In this document: piece by piece, positions 8,408 through 17,391 of the stretch | Numbering within the stretch: the stretch's first letter is position 1 | How the letters are laid out: each line of letters begins with the position of its first letter | Assembly (NCBI RefSeq): GCF_014189535.1 | Contig: NZ_CP050307.1 | Span: 372,001-436,000, forward strand | Source: Rhizobium lusitanum | Lineage (GTDB): Bacteria > Pseudomonadota > Alphaproteobacteria > Rhizobiales > Rhizobiaceae | Direction: 5' to 3' | Length of the DNA: 64,000 nt | Position numbers and translations under genes: made by a program | The notes under the pieces: generated by a model | Told to the model about the DNA's origin: nothing | Databases searched by the model: none | The model's input: only the letters and a program-made list of their open reading frames with translations

Positions 8408-10051
8408 TTAGCCCGTCGCTTCCCAATCACTGCCGGGAATGGCGGCGAGCAGGCGTTGCGTATAGGCGTGCTCCGGCGCGCGGAAGATTTGCGAGGGTGG
8501 GCCGCATTCGACGATCTCGCCCTTGTACATGACGGCGACCTCGTCGCAGATCTGGCTTGCAACGCGCAGGTCGTGGGTGATGAAGATCATCGCCACTTTC
8601 GTGTCCTGCTGGATCTCCGCGAGAAGCTTGAGGATCTGCGCCTGGATCGAAACGTCGAGCGCGGAAACCGCCTCATCCGCCACCAGCAACACGGGATCGA
8701 ACATCAAGGCCCGGGCGATGCCGACACGCTGGCGCTGGCCTCCTGAGAACTCATGCGGGAAACGGTCGAACGCGCCTTCGTCAAGCCCGACGCGCTTGAG
8801 AAGCCGGAGCGCCTTTGCCTTTGCCTCGTGCATCGGCAAGCCATGCGCGATCGGCCCAACTGTCAAGATGCGGCCGATCGTGTGACGCGGATTGAGCGAG
8901 GCGAACGGGTCCTGAAAGATCATCTGGATATAAGGGCGCAGCGGCCGAAACTGCTCGTCCGTTAGCGCTGCGATGTCGCGGCCATCGAACAGGATCCTGC
9001 CGCTGTCAGACTTTAGAAGTTTCAGCAGCACCCGGCCGAGGGATGATTTGCCGGAACCGGATTCGCCGACGACGCCGAGCGTGCGTCCCTTGCGGATCGA
9101 AAAGCTGACATCGTTCACCGCTTGAACCGTCCGCCCCTTGGACAGGAAGCCGCCACCGGAGCGGTAGGTCTTGTTGAGCTTCTCCACTTCCAGCACGACG
9201 GGCGTATCGGTCATGGCTTTGCGGTCCATCGTCGTCATACGTGGAACGGCGGCAATCAGGCGCTGCGTATAGGGATGGACGGGCGCGTTCAGCACCTGTG
9301 CTGCCGTTCCCTGCTCGACGAGATGGCCCTTCTCCATGACTATCACCCGGTCGGCAATCTCCGCCACCACCCCGAAATCATGGGTGATGAACATCACGCT
9401 CATCTTCTTGCGCCGCTGGATCTTGCGGATCAGTTCTAGAATCTGGGCCTGCGTGGTGACGTCCAGGGCGGTGGTCGGCTCGTCGGCGATCAGCACGTCA
9501 GGATCGAGCGCCAAGGCCATGGCAATCATCACGCGCTGTCGCTGCCCGCCGGACAACCGGAAGGGATATTGATACTGCAGGAGATCGGGATCCGGCAGGC
9601 CGACTTCGTTAAGCAATTCCTTCACCTTCTGCCGCCGGCTCTCGGACGTGCCGACTTTATGGGCATCCAGAACCTCGATAATCTGGTCTCCGATCGTCAT
9701 CAGTGGGTTCAGTGCCGATAGCGGGTCTTGAAAGATGATCGAGACGGCCCGGCCTCTCAGTCCTTGGAGCGTCACGTCGTCCGCGCTCACCAGATCCACG
9801 CCTCTGAACCAGATCGAGCCCGCCGTCACCTGGATAATCGACGGCAGCAGGCCCATGACCGCGCTGGCGGTCACCGATTTCCCCGAGCCCGATTCCCCGA
9901 TGATGCAAAGGATTTCGCCATCCATCAGATCGAAGGAGACATCATTCACCGCATGCGCGCGCTCCATGGCTCTCGGCAGGCTGATCGTCAGGTTCTTGAC
10001 CGAGAGAACGGCCTCGACATTTGCGGGTTGAACGGCATCGATCTGCGTCAT
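8408..10051 (-). CDS. ABC transporter ATP-binding protein, fused DppD-DppF type
   Basis: This 547-residue protein carries two complete ATPase domains. The first has Walker A GESGSGKS at 52-59, LSGGQRQRV and ADEPTTALD. The second has another GESGSGKS near 335, [15 protein letters not shown] and ADEAVSALD; the DEA variant is normal in DppF/OppF. Each domain ends with the extension typical of peptide-importer ATPases. It most likely energises the permeases at 1890-3750, which have no ATPase of their own in between. It sits upstream of the MarR promoter, so its expression may be partly separate. AAGGAAGG precedes the ATG. Confidence 0.92.
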   Translation of the reverse strand: MTQIDAVQPANVEAVLSVKNLTISLPRAMERAHAVNDVSFDLMDGEILCIIGESGSGKSVTASAVMGLLPSIIQVTAGSIWFRGVDLVSADDVTLQGLRGRAVSIIFQDPLSALNPLMTIGDQIIEVLDAHKVGTSESRRQKVKELLNEVGLPDPDLLQYQYPFRLSGGQRQRVMIAMALALDPDVLIADEPTTALDVTTQAQILELIRKIQRRKKMSVMFITHDFGVVAEIADRVIVMEKGHLVEQGTAAQVLNAPVHPYTQRLIAAVPRMTTMDRKAMTDTPVVLEVEKLNKTYRSGGGFLSKGRTVQAVNDVSFSIRKGRTLGVVGESGSGKSSLGRVLLKLLKSDSGRILFDGRDIAALTDEQFRPLRPYIQMIFQDPFASLNPRHTIGRILTVGPIAHGLPMHEAKAKALRLLKRVGLDEGAFDRFPHEFSGGQRQRVGIARALMFDPVLLVADEAVSALDVSIQAQILKLLAEIQQDTKVAMIFITHDLRVASQICDEVAVMYKGEIVECGPPSQIFRAPEHAYTQRLLAAIPGSDWEATG

Positions 10052-10171
10052 GGGGAGCCTTCCTTTGCATGGAATGTCTGCCTGTGCTCCAGATCGGCCT
10101 GAGCGGCCGATTGCGGGCGCGAACTAAAACGCAAGAAGCGTGCCGGTCCGTGCCCGCATACAATTCACCGT

Positions 10172-11257
10172 TCAGTTCAGCCTGGCAAGCGTTCTTCCCT
10201 CTTGGTCGAAGAGATGACAGGCGGCCGGGTCGATCTGGAGGGAGATCTGCGTGTGCAGCGGGGTCGTGTCGGTGCCTTCCGTCTGCACGACGAGGGATTG
10301 GTCGGAGGCAATGTCGATGTGAAGAACCGTCAGGCCACCGAGCCGTTCGGCAAGGATCGCTTCCCCAGTGAACTGGCCGCCCTGGCCGATGCGGATATGT
10401 TCGGGGCGTACGCCCAGTGTCAGCTTAGATCCGGCTTTCACCGTTCCATCGGCGACCGGAACGGTGATCGAGCTGCCACCGGGAAGTGCGACGGATATGC
10501 CGCTCGGGCCGGTACTCTCGACGGTTATCGGTAGAAGATTCATTTTCGGCGAACCGATGAAACCGGCGACGAAGATGTTTGCGGGGCGATTGTAAAGCTC
10601 GAGCGGCGAGCCGACCTGCTCGATGCGACCGCTGTTGAGGACGACGATCTTGTCGGCCATGGTCATGGCTTCGATCTGGTCATGGGTGACGTAGATCATC
10701 GTCGCGGCCAGTCTTTCGTGCAGGCGCATCAGTTCCAGCCGCATGTTGACGCGTAGCGCCGCGTCGAGATTGGAAAGCGGTTCGTCGAACAGGAAGATTT
10801 TCGGATTGCGCACGATTGCCCGGCCAATGGCGACGCGCTGGCGCTGGCCGCCCGACAGATCCTTCGGCCGGCGGTCGAGCAGATGCGACAGTTCCAGAAT
10901 CTGGGCCGCGTCTTTAACCTTTTGGTCGCGCTCGGCCAATGGAATGCCGGCAATTCTGAGCGCGAAACCCATATTCTCGGCGACCGTCATATGCGGATAG
11001 AGCGCGTAGGATTGAAACACCATCGCCAGGCCGCGCTGCGACGGATCGATGTCGTTGGAGCGAGTGCCGTCGATCACCAGATCGCCGCTGTTGATTTTCT
11101 CCAGACCGGCGATCATGCGCAGAAGCGTGGACTTGCCGCAGCCGGAAGGGCCAACAAAGACAACGAATTCGCGGTCCTCCACATCCAGATCGATGCCCTT
11201 GATGACTTCGAGGACGCCGTAGGTCTTACGGGCGTCGCGGAGTGTGAGATTAGCCAT
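10172..11257 (-). CDS. ABC transporter ATP-binding protein, UgpC/MalK type
   Basis: From the ATG at 11257 (AAAGGAGG lies just upstream) the product is 361 residues. It has Walker A GPSGCGKST near 36-44, Q-loop FQSYALYPHM, signature [14 protein letters not shown], Walker B LFDEPLSNLD and a C-terminal OB-type regulatory domain with LGVRPEHI. This is the general ATPase of family-1 sugar importers, automatically named UgpC in many genomes. It is the last gene of the operon that begins with the sugar-binding protein at 19662 and overlaps the ROK kinase by 8 bases. It should power the permeases at 16555-18323. Confidence 0.92.
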   Translation of the reverse strand: MANLTLRDARKTYGVLEVIKGIDLDVEDREFVVFVGPSGCGKSTLLRMIAGLEKINSGDLVIDGTRSNDIDPSQRGLAMVFQSYALYPHMTVAENMGFALRIAGIPLAERDQKVKDAAQILELSHLLDRRPKDLSGGQRQRVAIGRAIVRNPKIFLFDEPLSNLDAALRVNMRLELMRLHERLAATMIYVTHDQIEAMTMADKIVVLNSGRIEQVGSPLELYNRPANIFVAGFIGSPKMNLLPITVESTGPSGISVALPGGSSITVPVADGTVKAGSKLTLGVRPEHIRIGQGGQFTGEAILAERLGGLTVLHIDIASDQSLVVQTEGTDTTPLHTQISLQIDPAACHLFDQEGRTLARLN

Positions 11258-12287
11258 TGCTGGCCTCCTTTGTGCCGGCGGAGGTATCCGCGCCAAGATT
11301 GTTCGAGCCCGGAAGGTTCGATGGCTCGGGGCCGGCTTGCGCCTCGCTTCCGAGAATGAGGCTGGCTGCGCCGATCAGGCCCGCATGTCGTCCGAGCTGT
11401 GCGGCAACGATCGGAACGTCGCGATAGGCCGGCATGGCGCGGTCGTGAATTGTCGCCATCATGGTGTCGTAGAGAAGATCGAACCCATGGGATATGCCGC
11501 CGCCCATCACCAGAACATCGGGGGAGTAGAGGTGAAGCAGGTTGGTGAAGCCGATCCCCAGCCATCGCGCCTCGGCATTCAGCAACTCCAGCGCCAGGGC
11601 ATCGCCGTTTCGTGCCGCGTCGACGACGTGGCGTCCGGTCACATCGGCGTCGGCCGATAGTGCGCGCAGCATCGAGCCGTCGGATCGCCGGGTGCGCGCC
11701 GTTGCTCGCCTGCCAAGCGCCGTGCCGGAGGCGACGGCTTCGAAGCAGCCGACTGCGCCGCAAAAGCATCGCTCGCCCTCGTTGGTAATCGTCATGTGGC
11801 CGATTTCCGCTGCCAAGCCACGCCTGCCATGCAGGATTCGGCCATCGGCGACTACGCCGCCGCCGATGCCGGTCGAGACGGTTACGAACACGATCGATCT
11901 TGCACCACGGCCGGCGCCATATCGCCATTCGCCCACTGCCGCCGCGTTCGCATCGTTTTCCAGCCGCACCGGCAATTGGAAACGGCTGGAAAGAATGTCG
12001 GCCAGCGGAACCTCGTGCCATCCGGTCAGGGTCGGCGCCGCAATGACGACGCCGGCTTCCGGATCGAGAGGGCCGGGGGCGCCGATCCCGATGCCGACGG
12101 GGACAAGATCAGGCGTTTCCGCCAGCACCGCCGCCGCCAGCAACTCGATCTGCCGGATCACCGCATCCGGCCCTCCGGCCGCCTGCGTCGGCACGGCGGA
12201 AAACGACAGAAGGGTTCCCTCCTCGTCCACCAGTGCGGCGCGAAGCTCGGTTCCGCCGAGATCGAAGGCAAGAGCGACCTTTTTCAC
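11250..12287 (-). CDS. ROK-family sugar kinase
   Basis: The product is about 345 residues if translation starts at GTG 12287. That start gives a 4-base GTGA overlap with the preceding stop and has GGAGAG upstream; an ATG at 12317 is possible. The ATP phosphate loop is DLGGTELRAALVD, VSTGIGGGVV is the second phosphate motif, and CFCGAVGCFE matches the ROK zinc site. Such kinases phosphorylate glucose, allose, N-acetylmannosamine or fructose. A ribulose-phosphate-epimerase-like gene lies immediately upstream, as in the E. coli allose pair alsE-alsK, so an allose-type hexose is a reasonable but unproven guess. Confidence 0.85.
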   Translation of the reverse strand: MKKVALAFDLGGTELRAALVDEEGTLLSFSAVPTQAAGGPDAVIRQIELLAAAVLAETPDLVPVGIGIGAPGPLDPEAGVVIAAPTLTGWHEVPLADILSSRFQLPVRLENDANAAAVGEWRYGAGRGARSIVFVTVSTGIGGGVVADGRILHGRRGLAAEIGHMTITNEGERCFCGAVGCFEAVASGTALGRRATARTRRSDGSMLRALSADADVTGRHVVDAARNGDALALELLNAEARWLGIGFTNLLHLYSPDVLVMGGGISHGFDLLYDTMMATIHDRAMPAYRDVPIVAAQLGRHAGLIGAASLILGSEAQAGPEPSNLPGSNNLGADTSAGTKEASNG

Positions 12288-13009
12288 GGAAGCCGGCTCT
12301 CCAGTCCATGCAGCCATTCTATCCGCTTGCCCAGGTCCTTGTCGCCGAAGGCGAGCGACCCGAGAACGACCGTCTGCGCCCCGGCTGCACGCAGTTCCGG
12401 CACCGTCTGCTCGCGAATGCCGCCATCGGCGGCCAGGATCACCTGATCCTCCCGGCCTGCCTCTCTCAACAGGGCACGCGCTTCGATCAGCCGGTCACAT
12501 GCCTTTTCGGAAAGGCTTTGTCCTTTGACACCGATCGAGGTGCCGAGCAGGGTTACGAACGCAACATGGTCGATGAACGGCTTGATCGCTGAGACGGGTG
12601 TTTCCAGCCGCAGCACGACGCCGGCTTCGGCGCCGAGTTCCTTGGCAAGTGCTGCCGCGCGCAAACCGGCCTCGCCGTTTTCGGCATGGACGCTGATCAG
12701 ATCGGCGCCCGCTTCGATGAACTGACGCGTCTGCTCTTCGACGATCTCCGCTTCGACCATCAGATGAACATGGATCGGCTTGGTGGTCGATTTGGCGATG
12801 CGCGCGACAAAATCCGGAAAGAACAGGAAGCCAGGCGTAAAGCGCGCATCGGCGACGTCGATGTGATGCAGGTCGACATAGGGCTCAATGCGCTTCAGAT
12901 CGGTTTCCATATTGGCCAGATCAGCCGACCAGAGCGAGAATTCGCCCAGCAGCCGGTTGTGGGGCAGAGCGGCGATGGCCGCCAGGCCTGAAAGGGTTTT
13001 GGACGTCAT
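12284..13009 (-). CDS. Ribulose-phosphate 3-epimerase-like protein (possible allulose-6-phosphate 3-epimerase)
   Basis: This 241-residue TIM barrel keeps the metal-binding pattern of the Rpe family: HIDVAD (His and Asp of strand 2), HVHLMV (His of strand 3) and AADGGI (Asp of strand 7). The usual VNPGFGGQ loop is replaced by LLGTSIGVKGQ, so it diverges from housekeeping Rpe and may act on a different ketose phosphate. It overlaps both neighbours by 4 bases. Together with the ROK kinase it could feed an allulose- or related ketohexose-phosphate into fructose 6-phosphate. Confidence 0.75.
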   Translation of the reverse strand: MTSKTLSGLAAIAALPHNRLLGEFSLWSADLANMETDLKRIEPYVDLHHIDVADARFTPGFLFFPDFVARIAKSTTKPIHVHLMVEAEIVEEQTRQFIEAGADLISVHAENGEAGLRAAALAKELGAEAGVVLRLETPVSAIKPFIDHVAFVTLLGTSIGVKGQSLSEKACDRLIEARALLREAGREDQVILAADGGIREQTVPELRAAGAQTVVLGSLAFGDKDLGKRIEWLHGLESRLP

Positions 13010-13839
13010 GATGGGACGAGGCTCCGGATTGTCTTGGATGCGAGGAAACGAGTGATGGCGTCTTGGACTTCGGCGAAATGCTGTAGCTTGTCGGTGGCCT
13101 TGGGGGTGACTTCGACGAAGCTTGCGCCGGGAATGGTGTCGGCGAGCGTCTGCGCATGGGAGAGCGGATGGATCGCGTCCTGCTGGTTGCCGACGATCAT
13201 GGTGGGAATGGCAATAGCCGTTGCAGCCGTCTGCGACACGTCCGGCCCGTCAGCCGCGATGTCGGCCAGCACGTCCGCGAAAGCGACAGCATCCGGCCGG
13301 TCGAAATAGCCGAGCAGGGAGGTGAAATTATCGGGCGCATCCGCCTTTATCCGCAGGCCGATTTCGGAGCCTGCAAACAGTGCCCGTGCCTCATCGATCG
13401 GATGTGAGCGGAGCAAAGCCGCAACGGCGCGGATCGGCTCGAGATTGTCGGGCGATGTGGCAAAGGTCCAGGCGGGGCGGACAAGAACGAGCGCGGCGAC
13501 GCGCTTCGGGTGGTAATGGGCGAGATGCAGGGCAAGCGCCGCGCCCATGGAAATGCCGCCGACGACAAAGCGATCAAGCCCGCGCACGGTCGCCGCAGCC
13601 AGCACATCCTCGGCAAACATCTGGAGTGAGAAGGGGCGCGCTGAACCAAGCGACGACCCGCCATGTCCACGGCATTCCACCGTGATCCGCCGGAAGTCTC
13701 CACCTGGCGGAAAGGTTTGTGCGACTTGCGCCTCATCCCCGCCCAAGCCATGCTGAAAGACGACTGGCAGCCCTTGGCCGCCATCGAAGACGGCCAGGCT
13801 GGCATCGCCACGGATGAGAGTTGCCGTTCCGCCCATCAA
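13006..13839 (-). CDS. Alpha/beta hydrolase
   Basis: The product is 277 residues with the alpha/beta-hydrolase order: oxyanion region QHGLGGDEAQ, a GHGGS strand turn and nucleophile elbow GISMG near residues 93-97. A late acidic residue and a C-terminal His (KLQHFAE) could complete the triad. It has no signal peptide. Inside a sugar operon it may open a lactone or remove an ester, but its substrate is unknown. It overlaps the genes on both sides by 4 bases. Confidence 0.8.
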   Translation of the reverse strand: MMGGTATLIRGDASLAVFDGGQGLPVVFQHGLGGDEAQVAQTFPPGGDFRRITVECRGHGGSSLGSARPFSLQMFAEDVLAAATVRGLDRFVVGGISMGAALALHLAHYHPKRVAALVLVRPAWTFATSPDNLEPIRAVAALLRSHPIDEARALFAGSEIGLRIKADAPDNFTSLLGYFDRPDAVAFADVLADIAADGPDVSQTAATAIAIPTMIVGNQQDAIHPLSHAQTLADTIPGASFVEVTPKATDKLQHFAEVQDAITRFLASKTIRSLVPS

Positions 13840-14654
13840 ACCAAGTCCTTGAGAAAGGCGGCGACCTGAGGCGCTTCCGATGCGGACAGGCCGTGGGTGA
13901 CGAGCGGACCGTCGAAGCCAACGGCTTTCAGTCGTGCGATGAAATCGGGAAAATCCACGACGCCCTGGCCGGCAGTTGCCAAACGCCCATCGGCATAGCG
14001 ATCCTTGGCATGGGCCATGGCGATATGCCCGGCGGCGGTTTCAATCGCACGCTCGACGATATCTCGGGCTTCCGGCGGTGTGGCGCTTTCGAAAAGATTG
14101 GCCGGGTCGAGGACAATCCGCAATCTTTTCGATCCCATCTCGACGATCAGCCGCTTGGCGTCCTCGGCTGAGGTCACGATGTTGGCCTGTTCCGGTTCAA
14201 TACCGAGATCGACACCATGCTTTTCCGCCAGTGCCAAGGCTTTCGCCATTTCCGTCGCCATGTCAGCCCAGGCCGAGGGATCGGTATTGTCTGGGTGATG
14301 CGCCCATTGGTCTTGTGGGTTGCGCGTACCGGTGCAGAGCGTGACGAGCGGAATAGAAAGGGCGGCCGCCGTCTCAATCACGACGGCAAGCTGGCGGAGC
14401 CCTGCTTGCCGCACCGAGATATCCGGATGAGCCATATTGTAGGTTCCGGACAGGGCGACCAGCGAAATGCCTGTCGTTTCAGCTGCTGCTTCGATCGCTT
14501 TTATGACGGAGCCCGGCACGGCGTCGGGCATGGATGGCAGTCCGCAGCATGCGAGGTTAAACTGGGTGGCCGCGTAGCCGCTGTCGCGCACTGCCGACAG
14601 GACGCTTAGGGGATCGGTTCCCGGAAAGGTCTTGGCGAAGATCCCGAGCTGCAT
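13836..14654 (-). CDS. Sugar phosphate isomerase/epimerase (TIM barrel, AP-endonuclease-2 fold)
   Basis: The product has 272 residues and belongs to the xylose-isomerase-like TIM barrels. Metal-ligand candidates are the Glu in GIEPEQAN, the Asp of IVLDPANLF, the His in IAMAHAKD and the C-terminal catalytic region GPLVTHGL. This fold includes inosose isomerase, tagatose/psicose epimerases and 3-keto-glycoside-processing enzymes. It shares one base with the Gfo/Idh/MocA gene upstream. The second TIM-barrel protein of the operon (15732-16550) is only distantly similar by eye, so they probably perform separate steps. Confidence 0.82.
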   Translation of the reverse strand: MQLGIFAKTFPGTDPLSVLSAVRDSGYAATQFNLACCGLPSMPDAVPGSVIKAIEAAAETTGISLVALSGTYNMAHPDISVRQAGLRQLAVVIETAAALSIPLVTLCTGTRNPQDQWAHHPDNTDPSAWADMATEMAKALALAEKHGVDLGIEPEQANIVTSAEDAKRLIVEMGSKRLRIVLDPANLFESATPPEARDIVERAIETAAGHIAMAHAKDRYADGRLATAGQGVVDFPDFIARLKAVGFDGPLVTHGLSASEAPQVAAFLKDLV

Positions 14655-15730
14655 CAGACAGCCCCCGTCACGGATGTCAGCTCGACCCGCTCGCCGGTCT
14701 CCACCGACCGGGCGATTGCGACCATGGCACGGATGGAAGCAATGCCGTCCTCGACATTGGCGCCGCGCATCGGAGCGCCGTTCAATGCGGTATCGGCGAG
14801 ACCCTCGAGCTGGCGGCGGAAGAAGTGCCCGTCCGCGCCAAGCGGCTTCCGGCTCGTCGCATCCTTCTCATGGAAGATCTCGACTTCGCTGGATCGGAAA
14901 TACCAGGGATTGAAGGTCTTCGCGAGCACGGAGCCATTCTCGCCATAAAGCTGGAAGCCCTCGTGCCAATCCATGCGGACGGCGACTGTCAGGTCTAGAT
15001 GGCCGAGGGCACCATTGGTAAATTCAGTTTCCACGAACCAGCAATAGGCCCCGGCACGCTCCAGCAGGCGCGCGCGGACGGCAACGATATCGCCGCAGAA
15101 GAAGCGGGCGGTGTCGACCAGATGCGAACCATGCGCCAGCATGAAATATTGCCTGAGATCGGCCTTCGGATTGCCGCCCGGCTTGCGCGCAAGCTTGCTG
15201 GTTACTGGCAGCGGCTGTACTGCGTCGGTGTTGGTGTAGCGGTGTGTGGAGTCGCAATACCATGCCTTCAGCGCGAAAATCTCACCGATATCGTCGCGCA
15301 CGAAGTCGCGCGCGGCCTCCAGCGCCGGATCGAAACGCTTCATATGCCCGACCTGCAGGATCTTGCCGGAGCGCTTGACGGCATCGGCAAGCTGTTGCCC
15401 TTCCTCAACGGACACGCCGATCGGCTTTTCGCAGAGCACATGCTTGCCAGCCTCAAGCGCCTTGATGGACATCGGCACATGATAGGCGTCGGAAGTGGCG
15501 ACGATCACGGCCTCCAGCTCTGGGTCGGCGAGCATGGCGTCGTAGTCGCTGAACATCTTCTGCGGCTCGTAGGTAGCGCCCATGCGTGCCAGCAGATCGG
15601 GCGCTGCGTCGCAGATCGCATAGAGATCCGCATTCCTGGCCTTCACGCAGGATTCCAGATGCGCGAATTGGGCAATCGGCCCGCAGCCGAGCACACCCAC
15701 GCGGAGACGGCGATTTTCCTTCTGGATCAT
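14654..15730 (-). CDS. Gfo/Idh/MocA-family oxidoreductase
   Basis: The product is 358 residues. The N-terminal Rossmann motif is VGVLGCGPIAQFAHL, and CEKPIGVSVEEG contains the conserved EKP lysine of the family. The C-terminal part is the GFO/IDH/MocA substrate domain. Members oxidise or reduce sugar hydroxyls with NAD(P), including C3 of glucosides (ThuB, YcjS). It lies between two TIM-barrel isomerases, the usual arrangement for oxidise-then-isomerise sugar routes. Confidence 0.88.
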   Translation of the reverse strand: MIQKENRRLRVGVLGCGPIAQFAHLESCVKARNADLYAICDAAPDLLARMGATYEPQKMFSDYDAMLADPELEAVIVATSDAYHVPMSIKALEAGKHVLCEKPIGVSVEEGQQLADAVKRSGKILQVGHMKRFDPALEAARDFVRDDIGEIFALKAWYCDSTHRYTNTDAVQPLPVTSKLARKPGGNPKADLRQYFMLAHGSHLVDTARFFCGDIVAVRARLLERAGAYCWFVETEFTNGALGHLDLTVAVRMDWHEGFQLYGENGSVLAKTFNPWYFRSSEVEIFHEKDATSRKPLGADGHFFRRQLEGLADTALNGAPMRGANVEDGIASIRAMVAIARSVETGERVELTSVTGAV

Positions 15731-15731
15731 G

Positions 15732-16550
15732 TCAAGCTCCGTAGCTGCGCATGGTGTCGCGGTTGGTCTTCACTGCGGTGACGGGATCGGCGCCAGCCGC
15801 ATCGGATTCCTCTTCCAGCACCAGCCAGCCGTTGAAGCGTGGCGCCTTCGCCACGAGATCGATCACCGACGGCGTATCGAGGACGCCCTTGCCGAGCATC
15901 GCCCAGCGGTCATTGGCATCGACATCCTTGAGGTGCAGATAGCGGATGCGATCCTGATAGGTGCGCATCGTATCTAGGATGTCCTCGTGCCCGCGCAGGA
16001 TATGGCCGGTATCGGGAACCCAGCCGACCAGAGCGGGATCGAGAAGCGCGAAGATCCGGTCGTAGTCGGCGCGGTCGAAGAGCAGGGTATTGTGGTGCGA
16101 ACTTGGATGGACGGCGATATCGACGCCGGATGCCTTTCCGAGCGCGCCGGCGCGGTTGTAGAATTCGGCAGCAATGGCAAACTTGTCGTCACGCGGTCCT
16201 TCCGAGACAACCGTTGCCGATCCGATCGACACGAGCGCGCTGGGAAACTGTGCGGCATAGTCGATCCAGCGCTGCGTCGTCGCCAGATCATCGTTGATTG
16301 CCTCGGCAACCGTGAAGCCGCTTTTGGAACCGAAGGCGAAGGAGACCAGCTGCAAGCCGCTATCCTTCAGGGCTCGGGCGAAGTCGCCCGGCTTTGCAGC
16401 ATAGTGGCCGATCATCGTGTCGGTGATTTCGATGCCCGAATAACCGCCGGCGGAAATTGCCGAAAGCAGGTCGTCGGGTGTTCCGGTCCAGGCCTTGCCG
16501 AGCATCTCCCATGTAAACGTCTGGCAGCCGACCTTCAGATCGCTAGTCAT
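15732..16550 (-). CDS. Sugar phosphate isomerase/epimerase (TIM barrel, IolE/IolI-like)
   Basis: The product is a 272-residue xylose-isomerase-like barrel starting with KVGCQTFTWEMLG, which resembles inosose dehydratase/isomerase N-termini. Likely metal ligands are the Asp and His in GWVPDTGHILRG, the His in RYLHLKDVD and the Glu in WLVLEEESD. It is separated by one base from the dehydrogenase gene downstream and by four bases from the permease gene upstream, so it is part of the same message. Confidence 0.83.
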   Translation of the reverse strand: MTSDLKVGCQTFTWEMLGKAWTGTPDDLLSAISAGGYSGIEITDTMIGHYAAKPGDFARALKDSGLQLVSFAFGSKSGFTVAEAINDDLATTQRWIDYAAQFPSALVSIGSATVVSEGPRDDKFAIAAEFYNRAGALGKASGVDIAVHPSSHHNTLLFDRADYDRIFALLDPALVGWVPDTGHILRGHEDILDTMRTYQDRIRYLHLKDVDANDRWAMLGKGVLDTPSVIDLVAKAPRFNGWLVLEEESDAAGADPVTAVKTNRDTMRSYGA

Positions 16551-16554
16551 GTCA

Positions 16555-17391
16555 CTATTCCTTGATTCCGCCCTGTGTCAGGCCTTCGATAATGTGTCGT
16601 TGGAAGAAGAGGACCAACACGATCAGCGGCACGGTGACGACCGCCGAAGCTGCGGCGATGTCTCCCCAGGGCACGTAGTATTGGTTGGTGAAATTGGCGA
16701 TGCCCACAGGTATGGTCTGGGTGCCGCTATCCGATGTGAAGGCGAGCGCGAACAGAAACTCGTTCCAGGCGGTGATGAAGGCGAGCAGGCCCGTCGTCAC
16801 CAGGCTCGGCAGCGACATCGGCAGGATGATATGCCAGAGCAGGCCGATAACGCCGACGCCATCCATGCGCGCGGCCTCGTCGATCTCGCGCGGCAGCGTC
16901 TCGAAATAGCCGAACAGGACCCAGGTCACCAGCGGCAGCCCGAGTGCCAGATAGGTGATGATGAGCGCAGTGTAGGTGTCCAGTAGCCCGAGGTCGGAGG
17001 CGAGCAGGTAGAGCGGGCCGACGAGCGCGATCTGCGGGAACATCGAGACCGAGAGGATCACTGTCAGGATCCCGAAGCGTCCCTTCACATCGAGACGCGA
17101 CAGCGCAAAAGCGGCGAGCGAACCGACAATCAGGCAGAGGGCCGTGGTCGCCAGCGAGACGACCAGCGAATTCCATAGGTAATGATGCAGGCCCTTTTCC
17201 ACGAAGGCATTGTAGTAATGCTCCAGCGTGAACGGGCTCGGGATCAGAGACGGCGTTCCCTCAGTCAGTGCCCTGTCAAGCTGGAACGATGTCGAGAACT
17301 GCCACAGGAACGGGCCGGCGGACCAAATGAGAATGAGGAGCGCGCCGAGATAGATCATCACGCTTTGAAAAGGGGAGCGGGTGTCGTTCAT
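16555..17391 (-). CDS. Carbohydrate ABC transporter permease, MalG type
   Basis: This 278-residue inner-membrane protein has six predicted segments. The EAA loop is EIDEAARMDGVGVIGLLWHI, followed by LPMSLPSLVTTGLLAF, both typical of MalG/UgpE permeases. It ends close to the membrane with VLFFQRHIIEGLTQGGIKE, a standard MalG-type C-terminus. It overlaps the MalF-type gene by 4 bases and forms the translocation pore with it. Confidence 0.93.
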   Translation of the reverse strand: MNDTRSPFQSVMIYLGALLILIWSAGPFLWQFSTSFQLDRALTEGTPSLIPSPFTLEHYYNAFVEKGLHHYLWNSLVVSLATTALCLIVGSLAAFALSRLDVKGRFGILTVILSVSMFPQIALVGPLYLLASDLGLLDTYTALIITYLALGLPLVTWVLFGYFETLPREIDEAARMDGVGVIGLLWHIILPMSLPSLVTTGLLAFITAWNEFLFALAFTSDSGTQTIPVGIANFTNQYYVPWGDIAAASAVVTVPLIVLVLFFQRHIIEGLTQGGIKE

